From SAR202 cluster bacterium (GTDB lineage: Bacteria > Chloroflexota > Dehalococcoidia > Lucifugimonadales > UBA3495), in assembly GCA_009392095.1 (NCBI GenBank), contig VFHF01000173.1, positions 1-16,707 on the forward strand: a stretch of DNA of 16,707 nt, in the 5' to 3' direction. A program made the translations under genes and the position numbers. This document shows, in pieces, positions 1 to 8,761 of the stretch (position 1 is the first letter of the stretch; each line of letters begins with the position of its first letter). The notes under the pieces were generated by a model that had not been told where the DNA came from, made no database searches, and saw nothing but the letters and a program-made list of their open reading frames with translations.

Positions 1-111
1 GGACCCGCTGTTGTTCACCGTCCAGGTCAGTCTAACCCGGCCATCCGAGCCAGCGATATTGGATTGCAGCGATGTGCTAACAACGCCCAGTCCAGTCAGT
101 CTAGCGGTAAT
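1..111 (-). other. open partial frame at window edge, no start codon
   Basis: On the minus strand a frame is open from a TAA at 114-112 to the window edge (37 codons). Its last residues (RVRLTWTVNNSGS) have the alternating pattern of an Ig/CARDB-like beta strand. It has no ATG, GTG or TTG start before the GTG at 18-16. A frame on the plus strand over the same bases is also open, to a TAA at 121-123. It may be the beginning of a decayed gene, a gene with an unseen start, or chance. The rest of 112-202 holds only the terminator candidate and no coding signal that I can support. Confidence 0.15.
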
Positions 112-162
112 TTAGATACCTAACGCGACCGTGACATCCATAACGTCTGACCAACGTCACAG

Positions 163-198
163 AAAAAATCCCTACGAGACGCACAGCGGCCGGAGGGA
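163..198 (-). terminator. candidate intrinsic terminator of the ABC operon
   Basis: Starting 5 bases past the stop codon of the last ABC gene, the minus strand reads TCCCT (198-194), a 20-base GC-rich loop, AGGGA (173-169), then six T (168-163). The stem is only 5 bp and the loop is long, so it would be a weak terminator. Its position directly after the operon and the T-run are the reasons to list it. Confidence 0.35.
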
Positions 199-202
199 AG
201 GC

Positions 203-904
203 TTAACCTTGGGGAACGATCATGCCGTCAACCAAGTCCAAGCGTCGTTGGGCCGTGGCTGCCAGGTCAAGGTCGTGGGTGGCCACGATCACGGTGGCGC
301 GCCTGGATGCGGCAACTTCGCCCAAGGTCTCAGCTATCGACCGGGCGGTGGCGGTATCGAGTTCTCCTGTCGGCTCGTCAGCAAACACCACTTCCGGCTC
401 GGTCACCAGCGCTCTGGCGATGGACACCCGCTGCTGTTCGCCTCCTGAGAGTTCAAAGGGCCGGTGCCGGGCCCGGGTCCCCAATCCCACTGCGCGCAAT
501 GCCTCGGTGGCCTTCTGTCTCCGCTCCCGCCAAGACGCTCCGCCGATGTGCAACGGCAATTCCACGTTCTCTTGGGCCGACAACAAGGGCATGAGGCCAA
601 ACGACTGGAAAACGAACCCGATCTTGTGCCGTCGCATCTCCACCAGGTCCGACTCCCGCAGGTTCTCCAGGTCGTCACCGTGGAAATGGACGGTGCCTGT
701 GGTGGGGCTGTCCAATCCCGAAAGCAGGTTGAGCAACGTGGTCTTGCCCGAACCCGAGCGGCCAGTGACCGCCAAGAAGTCTCCTTGCTGAACCGTGAGG
801 CTGATGCCTGATAACGCAGTAACAGCCGTGTCGCCTGAACCAAACACCCGGCTAAGGTCCACGGCGGTCAGCACCGGCCCGTTGGCATTATCGGCTTGCA
901 TCAA
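203..904 (-). CDS. ABC transporter ATP-binding protein (MacB/LolD type)
   Basis: This is a 233-residue nucleotide-binding subunit of the MacB/LolD/FtsE class, which powers FtsX-type permeases. All motifs are present: Walker A GRSGSGKT at 48-55, Q-loop Gln100, signature LSGGEQQR at 152-159, Walker B VVFADE at 172-177 and the switch His210. The length is normal for the class. The first ATG (904) overlaps the stop of the upstream ATPase as ATGA, which argues for translational coupling and for this start; a second ATG follows directly. It is the last gene of the exporter operon and probably forms a heterodimer with the upstream ATPase under the two large permeases. The substrate cannot be read from the sequence. 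Closely related ATPases serve lipoprotein release, peptide or antibiotic export, and cell-wall hydrolase control. Confidence 0.93.
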   Translation of the reverse strand: MMQADNANGPVLTAVDLSRVFGSGDTAVTALSGISLTVQQGDFLAVTGRSGSGKTTLLNLLSGLDSPTTGTVHFHGDDLENLRESDLVEMRRHKIGFVFQSFGLMPLLSAQENVELPLHIGGASWRERRQKATEALRAVGLGTRARHRPFELSGGEQQRVSIARALVTEPEVVFADEPTGELDTATARSIAETLGEVAASRRATVIVATHDLDLAATAQRRLDLVDGMIVPQG

Positions 905-1851
905 CTTCTGCTCCTCGGCTGGCGCGGGTTGGTGTCCGGCGCATCGATTGTGATCTGCCCATCTTCCATTTGGATTTTGGCCAGGCCTCCACGCCTGAAC
1001 CGCTCCGTTAACTCCACCGGGAGCTGTAGCCGGCCAGCCGGGTCCACCACCACGTACTCGTCTTCCACAATGCCGCCATCGCGGCGGTAATCGGGATGGG
1101 AGAAAGTCTCAGAACCGATGCGCCCGTCCCGGATATGGACCACGCGGTCCACAAACTGGGATACGCCAGCGTAATGAGTGACTGTGACCACCGTGACGCC
1201 GTAGGAACGGTTCAAACCTCGAATCATCCCAAAAATGCTGTCGGCGTTCTCTGTGTCCAGTTCGCCGGTGGGCTCGTCGGCCAGGAGCAGGGGCGGCTTA
1301 TTGGCCAGACCCACGGCAATGGCGGCCCGTTGTTGTTCGCCGCCGGACAACTGATACGGCAACCGTTTGGCCTTATCCGCCATGCCCAGAGACTCCAACA
1401 ACTCGTCCGACCAGGCACGCCGTGCCTTAGCCGGCTCTCCCGACAGCGCCATCGGTAGTTCGATGTTGTCAGCAACAGAGAGGTACGGCACCAGGTTGCG
1501 GGCCGTGGCCTGCCAGACGAACCCCACCTCCGAACGCCTGTACATCACCAAGTCTTTATCCGACACGTCCAACAGGTCTCGAGAGCCGACTAGCACCTGA
1601 CCAGCGGAGGGCCGGTCCAGGCCCGCCAATATGTTCAGCAACGTGCTTTTGCCGCTGCCGCTGGCCCCGATGACTGCGATCAATTCACCTTCTTCAACAC
1701 TGAGGTCTAATCCGCGCAGAGCCACCACTTCCAAGTCGGCGCGCTTGTAGATTTTGAACAGATCGCGGCAATCGATGTACAGACCCGTTTCAGGGTCCGC
1801 CACGCCATTGTAGCCCCCGTTGTTTTCCCGGTATTCACTGAACTGGGTCAT
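901..1851 (-). CDS. ABC transporter ATP-binding protein with C-terminal AbrB-like tail
   Basis: This is a 316-residue ATPase, about 80 residues longer than a usual MacB/LolD-type subunit. Residues 27-245 form the nucleotide-binding domain: Walker A GASGSGKS at 62-69, Q-loop Gln114, signature LSGGEQQR at 168-175, Walker B ending in Asp192-Glu193, and His226. The tail at about 262-302 reads YVVVDPAGRLQLPVELTERF and then a short strand-rich segment with EDGQI. That is the pattern of the AbrB/SpoVT swapped-hairpin fold (VDxxGRxxxPxEL). In DNA-binding members it binds DNA, but in an ATPase it more likely dimerises or senses something; this is inference. The ATG at 1851 overlaps the stop of permease 2 as ATGA, and the gene's own stop overlaps the next ATPase, so the three genes are tightly coupled. 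Confidence 0.93.
   Translation of the reverse strand: MTQFSEYRENNGGYNGVADPETGLYIDCRDLFKIYKRADLEVVALRGLDLSVEEGELIAVIGASGSGKSTLLNILAGLDRPSAGQVLVGSRDLLDVSDKDLVMYRRSEVGFVWQATARNLVPYLSVADNIELPMALSGEPAKARRAWSDELLESLGMADKAKRLPYQLSGGEQQRAAIAVGLANKPPLLLADEPTGELDTENADSIFGMIRGLNRSYGVTVVTVTHYAGVSQFVDRVVHIRDGRIGSETFSHPDYRRDGGIVEDEYVVVDPAGRLQLPVELTERFRRGGLAKIQMEDGQITIDAPDTNPRQPRSRS
946..1068 (-). other. AbrB/SpoVT-like domain coding segment
   Basis: This segment covers residues 262-302 of the longer ATPase. The key pattern is Val-Asp-x-x-Gly-Arg-x-x-x-Pro-x-Glu-Leu, then an acidic turn Glu-Asp-Gly and a closing Ile-Thr-Ile strand. This fits a single AbrB-type beta-alpha-beta hairpin. The call is from pattern memory; a profile search would settle it. 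Confidence 0.6.
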
Positions 1852-4800
1852 CCGGCATCTCCCATCCTGAGAACTTGCTCAACCTGAATCTTTGAACTCA
1901 ACCACGCCAGCCAGACCACCGTTGCCACAGTGACAACGGCCAAAACCGAATAAGAAACGGCCAGCGACAACCAATTAGTCGTGAAGGCCATGGGCGGTGT
2001 AACACGTTCGCCCTCTTCAGCCACTTCCATCAGCGGCAAAAGGCTGGTCCCGATCATTTGGCCCACCCAGGTGCCCAGAACTACTCCACATATGACGATC
2101 AAAAACAGATTAAACCACACGATGCCCCGCAGTTGTCCGCCGGTGGAACCCAAGGTCCGCAGCAGAGCGAACTCAGTTTGGCGCTCCTTAGTGTCCAGGA
2201 ACGAAAACAGCATCACGCCCGAACCGGTGGCCAGGGCGACCGCCAAGAACAATAACACCAGGAGCGCGCCCCAACCGGCATTGACCAACGGCTGGTCCAC
2301 TCGGGCCGCGACCATGGCCTCTGAGTCAAAGGTCTCTCTGATGCTGGCGCCCAACTCCATGATGGACTCGATGACACGGCCGGCCTCTCCGGAATTCACC
2401 ATTTCATCTAGTGAGGCTGGGTCTGAAACCAGGTCTACCCAAATCTCATTGGCCCCGGCCATCGGGATCGGGCTATGTTGGTTCGAGGCGGCCTCAAAAC
2501 TGTTTAGGTCCATCAGAACGAACGGCTTTTCCCCCGGGTCCAACGTTGGGAAGTAATCTGCCACACCGGCAATCTTTATCCGGATCGAATAGGTAGACAG
2601 CCCCAAGATCACTTCGTCGCCCACCGAGGCGTCGGCCACATCTAAGAACTGTCCGTTGACCACCGCAGGCACCGACGTCGCAGTGGGGCCGGGCTGTATG
2701 CCCCGCAAACCGACGCCACCGCTGGCCCAACTGTACCTGGTGGATACCGGGAACTGAGTCCCGCCGGCCGACACGCTGTTCTCCAAGGCATAAAGCCCGG
2801 GCCGGGCGAAATCTTGGATCACCGACCATTCCGCGGAATTTTGGAAATCGGAAATGGTCACCGGACCTGCTGGCGTCAATGCGTCCAATCGTCCCAAGAA
2901 CACCGCTCCCAAGTCGTCGGAGCTTGCCGTCCGGAAACGGTCGGTGATTTGGAACGACTGAAGAGTGAATGGCGGCGCCACTGAGATATTTAGCCCCTGG
3001 TTGGAGAACCGGCGCCCAGAGGCGATCACAGGGGTAAAGTCAGATTGGATACGGTGCCAGCCTGGCTCGGCTAAGCTGCCCAACCAGGTGTCGAAGTACA
3101 GTCCGCGGGTGTCCTTAATCCTGGCCCATAGATTGGCCCCTGCATCCAACCCAGCCGGTTGAACCCAAACAGACAGGCCATTTGCATCGATGGGCAGGGG
3201 TAGGCCTAACGGCTCTCGTGCACCGCCCAGTAGTAGCTCGGCCAATTCTTCGATCGACTTCCCGTTGGCCAGGTCGTTTCTGAACCAGGCAACCTCCCCG
3301 ATGTTGGATGCGTCCACCGCTAACACCGAAGTTGGCGAACTGAACCCAGTGGTGGTGATCTGTCCTCTGGCGCGGTACACATCCGACGCTTGGACCACCT
3401 CCGGAATCTCCCTAACATCCTCAGCGAATCTTCCGCCCGGTCTCGTGGAGGAAACGCCACTGTGGCGGAGCCTCAGATCAGCTCCCGCCGCGTATAGAGA
3501 CCTCTCTTTCTGGCTCTTCTCTAACGTTGAACTGAAGGCGCTGCCGATGACCCCAAGGGCGGTGGCCAATGTTAGCAACACGATCAAGATCCCGGGCACC
3601 ATCGGGTCTCGGGCCACATGGCGCAGAGCGTGCACCAACCATGAAGGGGCAAATGGTCCGGTAAGGCGTGACAAGAGCGCCGCGAACCATGGGAATATCC
3701 GCATGACGATCAAACCGACCGCAAACAGCCCCAGAACCGGCCCCAACAGCAGGCTGTAATCGATCTCTAATTCCTGGGCGCCCACCGATTGGACCAGGAA
3801 CGAACCCCTGCTTTGTACCTGCCACCACAGCAGCAGGATCAAAGCCAATATCAGAATGTCCAAGTAATACCGGTGCAGGAAAGACGCCGTTGGCGGCCTG
3901 GCCCCAGTCTGCCTTGCCTCCACGATTCCGTGCCTGGCAGCCGCCAACGTGGCGAATGTGAACACGATGACAGCCAGCGCCCCACCGATCAGCCCGAGCG
4001 CTACCGCACCCTGGGACACGACCACTGGCACGCCGGAAAGTTCGTCAGCACCCCCACCTAGGCTGAAGAACACGTTGCCCAGGACCTTGACCACTCCCAT
4101 GGCCAGGAACGGCCCGATAATCACCGCAGGAATGGCCAGCAGAAGGCCCTCTCCCAGGCCCAACATGCCGACCTGCGCCGTGGTGGCGCCCCGGCTTTTC
4201 AGCATGGCAATCTCACTGGAGCGGGACCGGACGATCAATCCCGCCACCAAAGCCAGGTAATACAGCAGTATCCCGGTGATCAAAAACACCACCAAGAACA
4301 GGGGCACGCGGGCCAACAACAATTGTTCGTCAAAATTGCGAAGCAGTGTGTCCAGCTTGATCTTGAAGCTGGAATTTTTCAGATGGAACCTGATGTCGCT
4401 TTCGGCCTGAGCTAAAGCCTGTTGCAGGTTTCCCACATCGCTGGCCCGCAGCCCTTCACGGTCCACGTAGTAGTACCAGGTAACATCGGTGTAGAGAGTC
4501 GGATACTCACCGAGCACCCGGTTATTTACCGCCTCTTCGCTGGTGAACAGCGGCACGATGGTCCAACGGTCGTTCTGAACGCTGAAATCGGAATCTACCC
4601 CATACCAGAATTCATCACCGGGGTCTATGCGCTCAAAGACCCCGGATATCCGCACCGGCATGGACGGCGGGTCGGTGAACGAAGCCGCCGGGAAGACATC
4701 CATCACCTGGCCGACTTCCAGACCCAAAAGTTGTAGGCCCAACTCGTCGACTATCACGTCTACCGGCGTGCCGAGTGGGGCGGATGCGTTCTCCGCTCCA

Positions 4801-5270
4801 GGCCAACTTCCCTGGGTTATCCTGACCCGGCCAGGCTCGAAACCGGACATGTAGACGATGGAACCCCTGGGCCGAATCTCATTGTCCAGCTCTAATTGGG
4901 GGTGTCCCTCAAAATAAAAGGTAGCGGTATCGATCATTCGCGCCTGCCCTGTCAGATAGGGCGCAAATGGCGCCGCCATACGATTCTCGGCAAAGGCTAG
5001 GCGCTCCTGGTAGACCCTGCGCCGTCCGGCAGCGCTGGACGGTTCATCCTGACTGCTGAAGGACCGGACCGAAATATTTACCTCTTCAGGCGGCGCCTGA
5101 AGTAGCTCGTGGCGTAGAGAGGCGTTGGACAGCAAGTCGGAGAAGATCACGCCGCTGGCCATCAAGGCTACGGCCAGCAATATGCCGCCGAATAGCACAG
5201 CCTCCAACCGCCAACCGGAGACTGCTCTCCGCACAGCCATGACGTAAGCAAACCGGATCATGGGCATCAT
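1848..5270 (-). CDS. giant FtsX/MacB-like ABC permease (second of pair)
   Basis: This is a membrane subunit of about 1,140 residues. The reading frame is open up to 5390, but that would overlap the end of permease 1 by 95 bases and add 40 basic, unmembrane-like residues. The ATG cluster at 5270/5267/5261, 25-34 bases after the upstream stop, fits better; no strong Shine-Dalgarno is visible. From 5270, a first membrane helix lies at about 23-45, followed by an outer domain to about 315. A FtsX core of three helices is at about 321-440 with the cytoplasmic SSEIAMLKSRGA element, and further helices lie near 467-485, 507-530 and 558-580. A large outer domain runs to about 995, and a second FtsX core (999-1123) follows with TEFALLRTLGST and a C-terminal VEQVLRMGDAG. 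Residues about 698-805 look like a CBM-type beta-sandwich. It is clearly a paralogue of permease 1 (shared FLHRYYLDIL and ARDP elements). Confidence 0.9.
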   Translation of the reverse strand: MMPMIRFAYVMAVRRAVSGWRLEAVLFGGILLAVALMASGVIFSDLLSNASLRHELLQAPPEEVNISVRSFSSQDEPSSAAGRRRVYQERLAFAENRMAAPFAPYLTGQARMIDTATFYFEGHPQLELDNEIRPRGSIVYMSGFEPGRVRITQGSWPGAENASAPLGTPVDVIVDELGLQLLGLEVGQVMDVFPAASFTDPPSMPVRISGVFERIDPGDEFWYGVDSDFSVQNDRWTIVPLFTSEEAVNNRVLGEYPTLYTDVTWYYYVDREGLRASDVGNLQQALAQAESDIRFHLKNSSFKIKLDTLLRNFDEQLLLARVPLFLVVFLITGILLYYLALVAGLIVRSRSSEIAMLKSRGATTAQVGMLGLGEGLLLAIPAVIIGPFLAMGVVKVLGNVFFSLGGGADELSGVPVVVSQGAVALGLIGGALAVIVFTFATLAAARHGIVEARQTGARPPTASFLHRYYLDILILALILLLWWQVQSRGSFLVQSVGAQELEIDYSLLLGPVLGLFAVGLIVMRIFPWFAALLSRLTGPFAPSWLVHALRHVARDPMVPGILIVLLTLATALGVIGSAFSSTLEKSQKERSLYAAGADLRLRHSGVSSTRPGGRFAEDVREIPEVVQASDVYRARGQITTTGFSSPTSVLAVDASNIGEVAWFRNDLANGKSIEELAELLLGGAREPLGLPLPIDANGLSVWVQPAGLDAGANLWARIKDTRGLYFDTWLGSLAEPGWHRIQSDFTPVIASGRRFSNQGLNISVAPPFTLQSFQITDRFRTASSDDLGAVFLGRLDALTPAGPVTISDFQNSAEWSVIQDFARPGLYALENSVSAGGTQFPVSTRYSWASGGVGLRGIQPGPTATSVPAVVNGQFLDVADASVGDEVILGLSTYSIRIKIAGVADYFPTLDPGEKPFVLMDLNSFEAASNQHSPIPMAGANEIWVDLVSDPASLDEMVNSGEAGRVIESIMELGASIRETFDSEAMVAARVDQPLVNAGWGALLVLLFLAVALATGSGVMLFSFLDTKERQTEFALLRTLGSTGGQLRGIVWFNLFLIVICGVVLGTWVGQMIGTSLLPLMEVAEEGERVTPPMAFTTNWLSLAVSYSVLAVVTVATVVWLAWLSSKIQVEQVLRMGDAG

Positions 5271-5295
5271 TCGATGCTGCCGATCTGGGACATCA

Positions 5296-8200
5296 TCATA
5301 TGCCACCCCGCAGGACTTCAGCAGTGTTGAGCCGCCGGGCCGCCACCACCGCGAATCCGACCGACAATATTGCTGCCCCCAGCAGCCCACCCAATACGCC
5401 AGCCATCAACCAGCCCTTGACCGACGGCAAGAGCGGCGGCACCGGAGCGTCTCCTTGGGGCGTCAGGTCGACCAACTCCAGTATCTCCAGACCCGGCCAA
5501 TAACCCATGGCGGCGCCGGCGGCGATGGCCAACACCGCGATGATCATTCGCTCAGCGGCTAATGACAGGAAAAATTGCCTACTAGAGAATCCGAGGACCC
5601 TGGCAACGGCCAGGTCCATCCGCCCCGTCCGTATCGACACCAAAGAATGGACGGTCAAGGTGAGCAGCACGGCGATCCCAATGGCCGCCATGCTGAAGAT
5701 GGTCAGACCGTCCCAGCCGCCGCCAGCAAGGGGGTTGCGCTCAGCCAATGCAGCAGTCGCCTCCCCATCTCTAACCGTGATAAGTCCGGGCGCGGCTTCG
5801 GCTATCTGTAAGATTACCTGGCTACGGTCAGCATCTTCGTCTAGGGCCAACCACATCTCGTTGGGCTCGTCCGAAATACTACTGGGCAGGCGCCGGGCGT
5901 ACTCCTGGAAATCAGTGAGGTCTACGATAAAGAACGGCTTACGGTCAGGTATCAGCGTTGGGAAATGGGTGGTTATTCCTACGAACCTCACGGGCACAAC
6001 TAAATTGCCCAATTCCACTCGTACCTGTTGACCTACCTGGAATTCCGGCCCGCCGATCGCAGGCAAGGGGGACGGTCCAGCTGGCAGAAGCACTCCACGC
6101 TGTCCGTTGGCGATCGACACGGTCCAAGAGAACTGCAGGCCCGACCCACCACTCCGTGCGCTCGACCGGGCACGTTCGGCCAAATCCGGGTCGGCCCCCT
6201 GGTTGGCCAATGGCTCCCAAGGGGTCGAACCTTCGAACCCTTCTATGATTACCCCCTGAGGGCCTGAAGACGGGCCGAAAGCTGTGATGTCATCCAGGTG
6301 AATCACGCCGTCTGACAGCCGGTTTGTTGGGGTCGTTGAGAAGAAGACCGAGACAAGCTCGAATGGAGGTTCAGCCCAGCCCAGGGCGGTAAGGTCTGCG
6401 GAGAACAACCGCCAATCCCCATCGACCGCTATCACGTCTGTTGCATCCGAGCCGTCCCTTTCCATCACATTACCCATGGGAATGGTGCGGTATATGCCCT
6501 TGGCAGTCACCAGCCTGGCCCACATATTCACGCCAAACTGCAGGTTCTTTTCAATCAGGGCATCGCTGTTCACCCACACTCCCAGAGACACAGTGTCCTC
6601 TGGCAAAAGAACGCCTGCGCCGGAAAAACTGCCCGAAAATGGCCTGGGCCGAAGCTCTTTGCTGAGCCCTGGCAAACCGCCAGGATAGAAATCGTCCCTG
6701 AAGAAGGCGGTTTTTTCCAGGGAATTGGGGTCTACCGCTAACATATCAACAGACCGGCCGAGCGCGCTGTCAACGAGGGTAACCGAGTCGCGGAGTATGG
6801 CGCTGACCGCAGTCACTCCTGGTATCTTTCTTAGTTTCTCTGGGGAGTCATCATGCAGGGCTGGTCCCCGCAACACCATGTTTCCGCCGATCTTGTAGCG
6901 GGCCTGGTCGCTTTGGCCTTGAGACAGGCTGGACTGGAAAGTAGCTCCAAAGACCCCCAAGGCAGCCGCCAGCATCAGGATCACCGCCAGCGAGCCGTGG
7001 GGTATGGGGTCTCGGGCCAACCGCACCAGCGAGAACTGGAACCAGGCGGCCCCGATCCGTGTTCCTGCCCAGGCTAAGAACCGCACAACCAGCGGCAACA
7101 CCCGCAGCAGCAAAACAGCCGCAGCAAAAAGACCCATCACCGGCCCAATCACCAAGGTCGGGTCGACGCTGATTCCCTTGGAAGCGAGACCCTCGGCCAC
7201 AAAGCCGTCCCGGCCACGCACCTGGAACCAGATCACGGCCACCGTTAGCACGGCTAAAATGTCCAGATAGTAGCGGTGCAGGAATGGTATCGTCGGCGGT
7301 CTGGTCCTGGACAGCAACGTCTCGAGCGTGCCCATCCTGGCCCGGCCTGCGGCAGTGGCCAGTAACACCACCAAGGCCATCCCCCCTCCCAAGGCACCCA
7401 TCCAGAACATATCCCCGGACAGTCCCAGAGGTATGCCTGTGGAAAACTCCCCACCCGGATTTATGGTGTCCAAAAGCAGGGTTTTGACGATCGCCCAGGC
7501 CAAGAACGGGCCCACGACTATGGCCGCAAGGACCACTGCCGCCTCAGCCATGGCCAGCACACCGCTCACTTGAAACACGCTGGCGCCACGGCTGCGGAGC
7601 AGTCCGGCTTCCTCAGCCTGGCTTCGGCCCAGGGTCCCAGTGATTAGGGCCAGGAAATAGAGGACGACCACCACGACCAAGGAGAGGTACAGCAACAATG
7701 GAATCCTGGCAAGTGTGAGCGCCCGATCAAATTCTTCAACAGTCAGACCTAGCCGGGTTAGCACCAGAGTGCGGGGGTATTTTTTGTTCAGGTCGGTCTC
7801 AAGGCCAACAATCTGCTGTTTCACCTCTTTCGCGTTGCCTACGGTCAGGTACCCGGCGTCCAAGAACAGAAAAAATCCGAAGTCACCCACCAAAGTCGTG
7901 TAGCGTGCGCCTATCCCTTGGAAGAAATCGTCCTCGGTCATGTAGATTGGGACAACCACTGACTCGCCAACCGAGGCAAGCTCAAAATAGCCTGTGTTGT
8001 CCATCCAGTATTCTTCGTCGGCATCGATGGGGTTGGCCACGCCCACCACTTCGAAGGGAATGCGATCGGACGACGCATGGCTGGGGACCAAGAATATCTC
8101 GTCTCCAACTAAATAACTCAGTTGGCGGGAGGACTCGAACCCAAGGACAATTTCGATGGCCTGATCATCCGCCAAGTCTTGGAGCGATCTGCTAACCGGC

Positions 8201-8637
8201 CAACGGCCTTGCGTGAGGGTTGAGTGTTCTTCGAAACCGGTGAGGAAGAACGGACGGCCGGACGGCGAGCCGAGGATAGGTGTGGTGGGCGTAGACAGCA
8301 GAGTTAGGTTCGACTGGGTCCGGCCAAAGCGCTCGGAGCTGAGCAGCATCTCCCCCAGGCGATCTTTGGAGGATTTTTCAACCAGGGCTTCCAATGGGAG
8401 GTAGTCAGCCCGCCCCAAGGGCCGGTTTTGGGCCGTTATCTGGGCGTTGTGAACCTCAGGACTAAATGACGAAATAGAGTGGCGCAACCCAGCCTCTCCC
8501 AATGCACGGGAGTATAGGGCGCCAGTGGACATGATAGTCACCGAAGCCAATATACCGAACGAAGTGACCACCAGCAAAGGCCAAGATTGGCGCAACCGGC
8601 GGCGCAACAACCAGATTACTAGGAACAAAAGCTGCAT
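5296..8637 (-). CDS. giant FtsX/MacB-like ABC permease (first of pair)
   Basis: This 1,113-residue permease is the first gene of the exporter operon. It has an N-terminal helix at about 20-42 and an outer domain of about 43-310. A FtsX core follows at about 313-430, with the cytoplasmic EEAGLLRSRGA coupling segment. More helices lie at about 457-475, 493-520 and 548-568. An outer region covers about 570-970, and a second FtsX core with the usual ending (ARRLNTAEVLRGGI) lies at 977-1113. Single-core FtsX/MacB permeases are about 400-650 residues, so this is a duplicated-core form, common for exporters of Gram-positive and monoderm-type bacteria. Residues 683-790 (ending IHLDDITAFG) and 795-850 (starting IIEGFEG) look like carbohydrate-binding-module sandwiches. 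A GGAGG lies 13 bases before the ATG, longer than ideal, and forms one edge of a perfect palindrome. No substrate-binding lipoprotein or adaptor gene is linked. Confidence 0.92.
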   Translation of the reverse strand: MQLLFLVIWLLRRRLRQSWPLLVVTSFGILASVTIMSTGALYSRALGEAGLRHSISSFSPEVHNAQITAQNRPLGRADYLPLEALVEKSSKDRLGEMLLSSERFGRTQSNLTLLSTPTTPILGSPSGRPFFLTGFEEHSTLTQGRWPVSRSLQDLADDQAIEIVLGFESSRQLSYLVGDEIFLVPSHASSDRIPFEVVGVANPIDADEEYWMDNTGYFELASVGESVVVPIYMTEDDFFQGIGARYTTLVGDFGFFLFLDAGYLTVGNAKEVKQQIVGLETDLNKKYPRTLVLTRLGLTVEEFDRALTLARIPLLLYLSLVVVVVLYFLALITGTLGRSQAEEAGLLRSRGASVFQVSGVLAMAEAAVVLAAIVVGPFLAWAIVKTLLLDTINPGGEFSTGIPLGLSGDMFWMGALGGGMALVVLLATAAGRARMGTLETLLSRTRPPTIPFLHRYYLDILAVLTVAVIWFQVRGRDGFVAEGLASKGISVDPTLVIGPVMGLFAAAVLLLRVLPLVVRFLAWAGTRIGAAWFQFSLVRLARDPIPHGSLAVILMLAAALGVFGATFQSSLSQGQSDQARYKIGGNMVLRGPALHDDSPEKLRKIPGVTAVSAILRDSVTLVDSALGRSVDMLAVDPNSLEKTAFFRDDFYPGGLPGLSKELRPRPFSGSFSGAGVLLPEDTVSLGVWVNSDALIEKNLQFGVNMWARLVTAKGIYRTIPMGNVMERDGSDATDVIAVDGDWRLFSADLTALGWAEPPFELVSVFFSTTPTNRLSDGVIHLDDITAFGPSSGPQGVIIEGFEGSTPWEPLANQGADPDLAERARSSARSGGSGLQFSWTVSIANGQRGVLLPAGPSPLPAIGGPEFQVGQQVRVELGNLVVPVRFVGITTHFPTLIPDRKPFFIVDLTDFQEYARRLPSSISDEPNEMWLALDEDADRSQVILQIAEAAPGLITVRDGEATAALAERNPLAGGGWDGLTIFSMAAIGIAVLLTLTVHSLVSIRTGRMDLAVARVLGFSSRQFFLSLAAERMIIAVLAIAAGAAMGYWPGLEILELVDLTPQGDAPVPPLLPSVKGWLMAGVLGGLLGAAILSVGFAVVAARRLNTAEVLRGGI
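6088..6591 (-). other. CBM-like (galactose-binding fold) segment inside permease 1
   Basis: This codes for residues 683-850 of permease 1. A strand-rich module ends with the typical 'W-x-L-F-x-x-D-L ... x-I-H-L-D-D-I-x-A-F' closing pattern of CBM_4_9-like sandwiches. It is followed by a second start-like pattern (EGFEGSTPWEPL, then SGGSGLQFSW), as seen at the beginning of such modules. This is recognised by pattern only. A ligand cannot be deduced. Confidence 0.5.
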
Positions 8638-8652
8638 GAAGCTTAGCAGGCC

Positions 8653-8666
8653 TCCGGGTACCCGGA
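8653..8666. promoter_or_regulatory. perfect 14-bp palindrome at the permease-1 ribosome-binding site
   Basis: TCCGGGTACCCGGA reads the same on both strands and starts 15 bases before the permease-1 ATG. Its last GGA plus the following GG make the GGAGG that would serve as Shine-Dalgarno. A dimeric repressor site or an RNA hairpin hiding the ribosome site are both possible. Confidence 0.5.
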
Positions 8667-8761
8667 ACGCGCCGGCCTTCTAGATTCAGCGTTCGGTCCC
8701 AGAACCTGACTCGGTGTGGATAACGTTTGGCGAATGTTGATTATCTGCATAACAGCTTTGG

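Noticed and set aside
3190..3759. 189-residue plus-strand frame inside permease 2
   Set aside because: It has arginine, serine and proline-rich shadow composition and no ribosome site; the permease frame covers it fully.
5271..5390. Longer start for permease 2 at 5390
   Set aside because: It would overlap permease 1 by 95 bases and add 40 basic residues unlike any FtsX N-terminus; the ATG cluster at 5270-5261 precedes a normal first helix.
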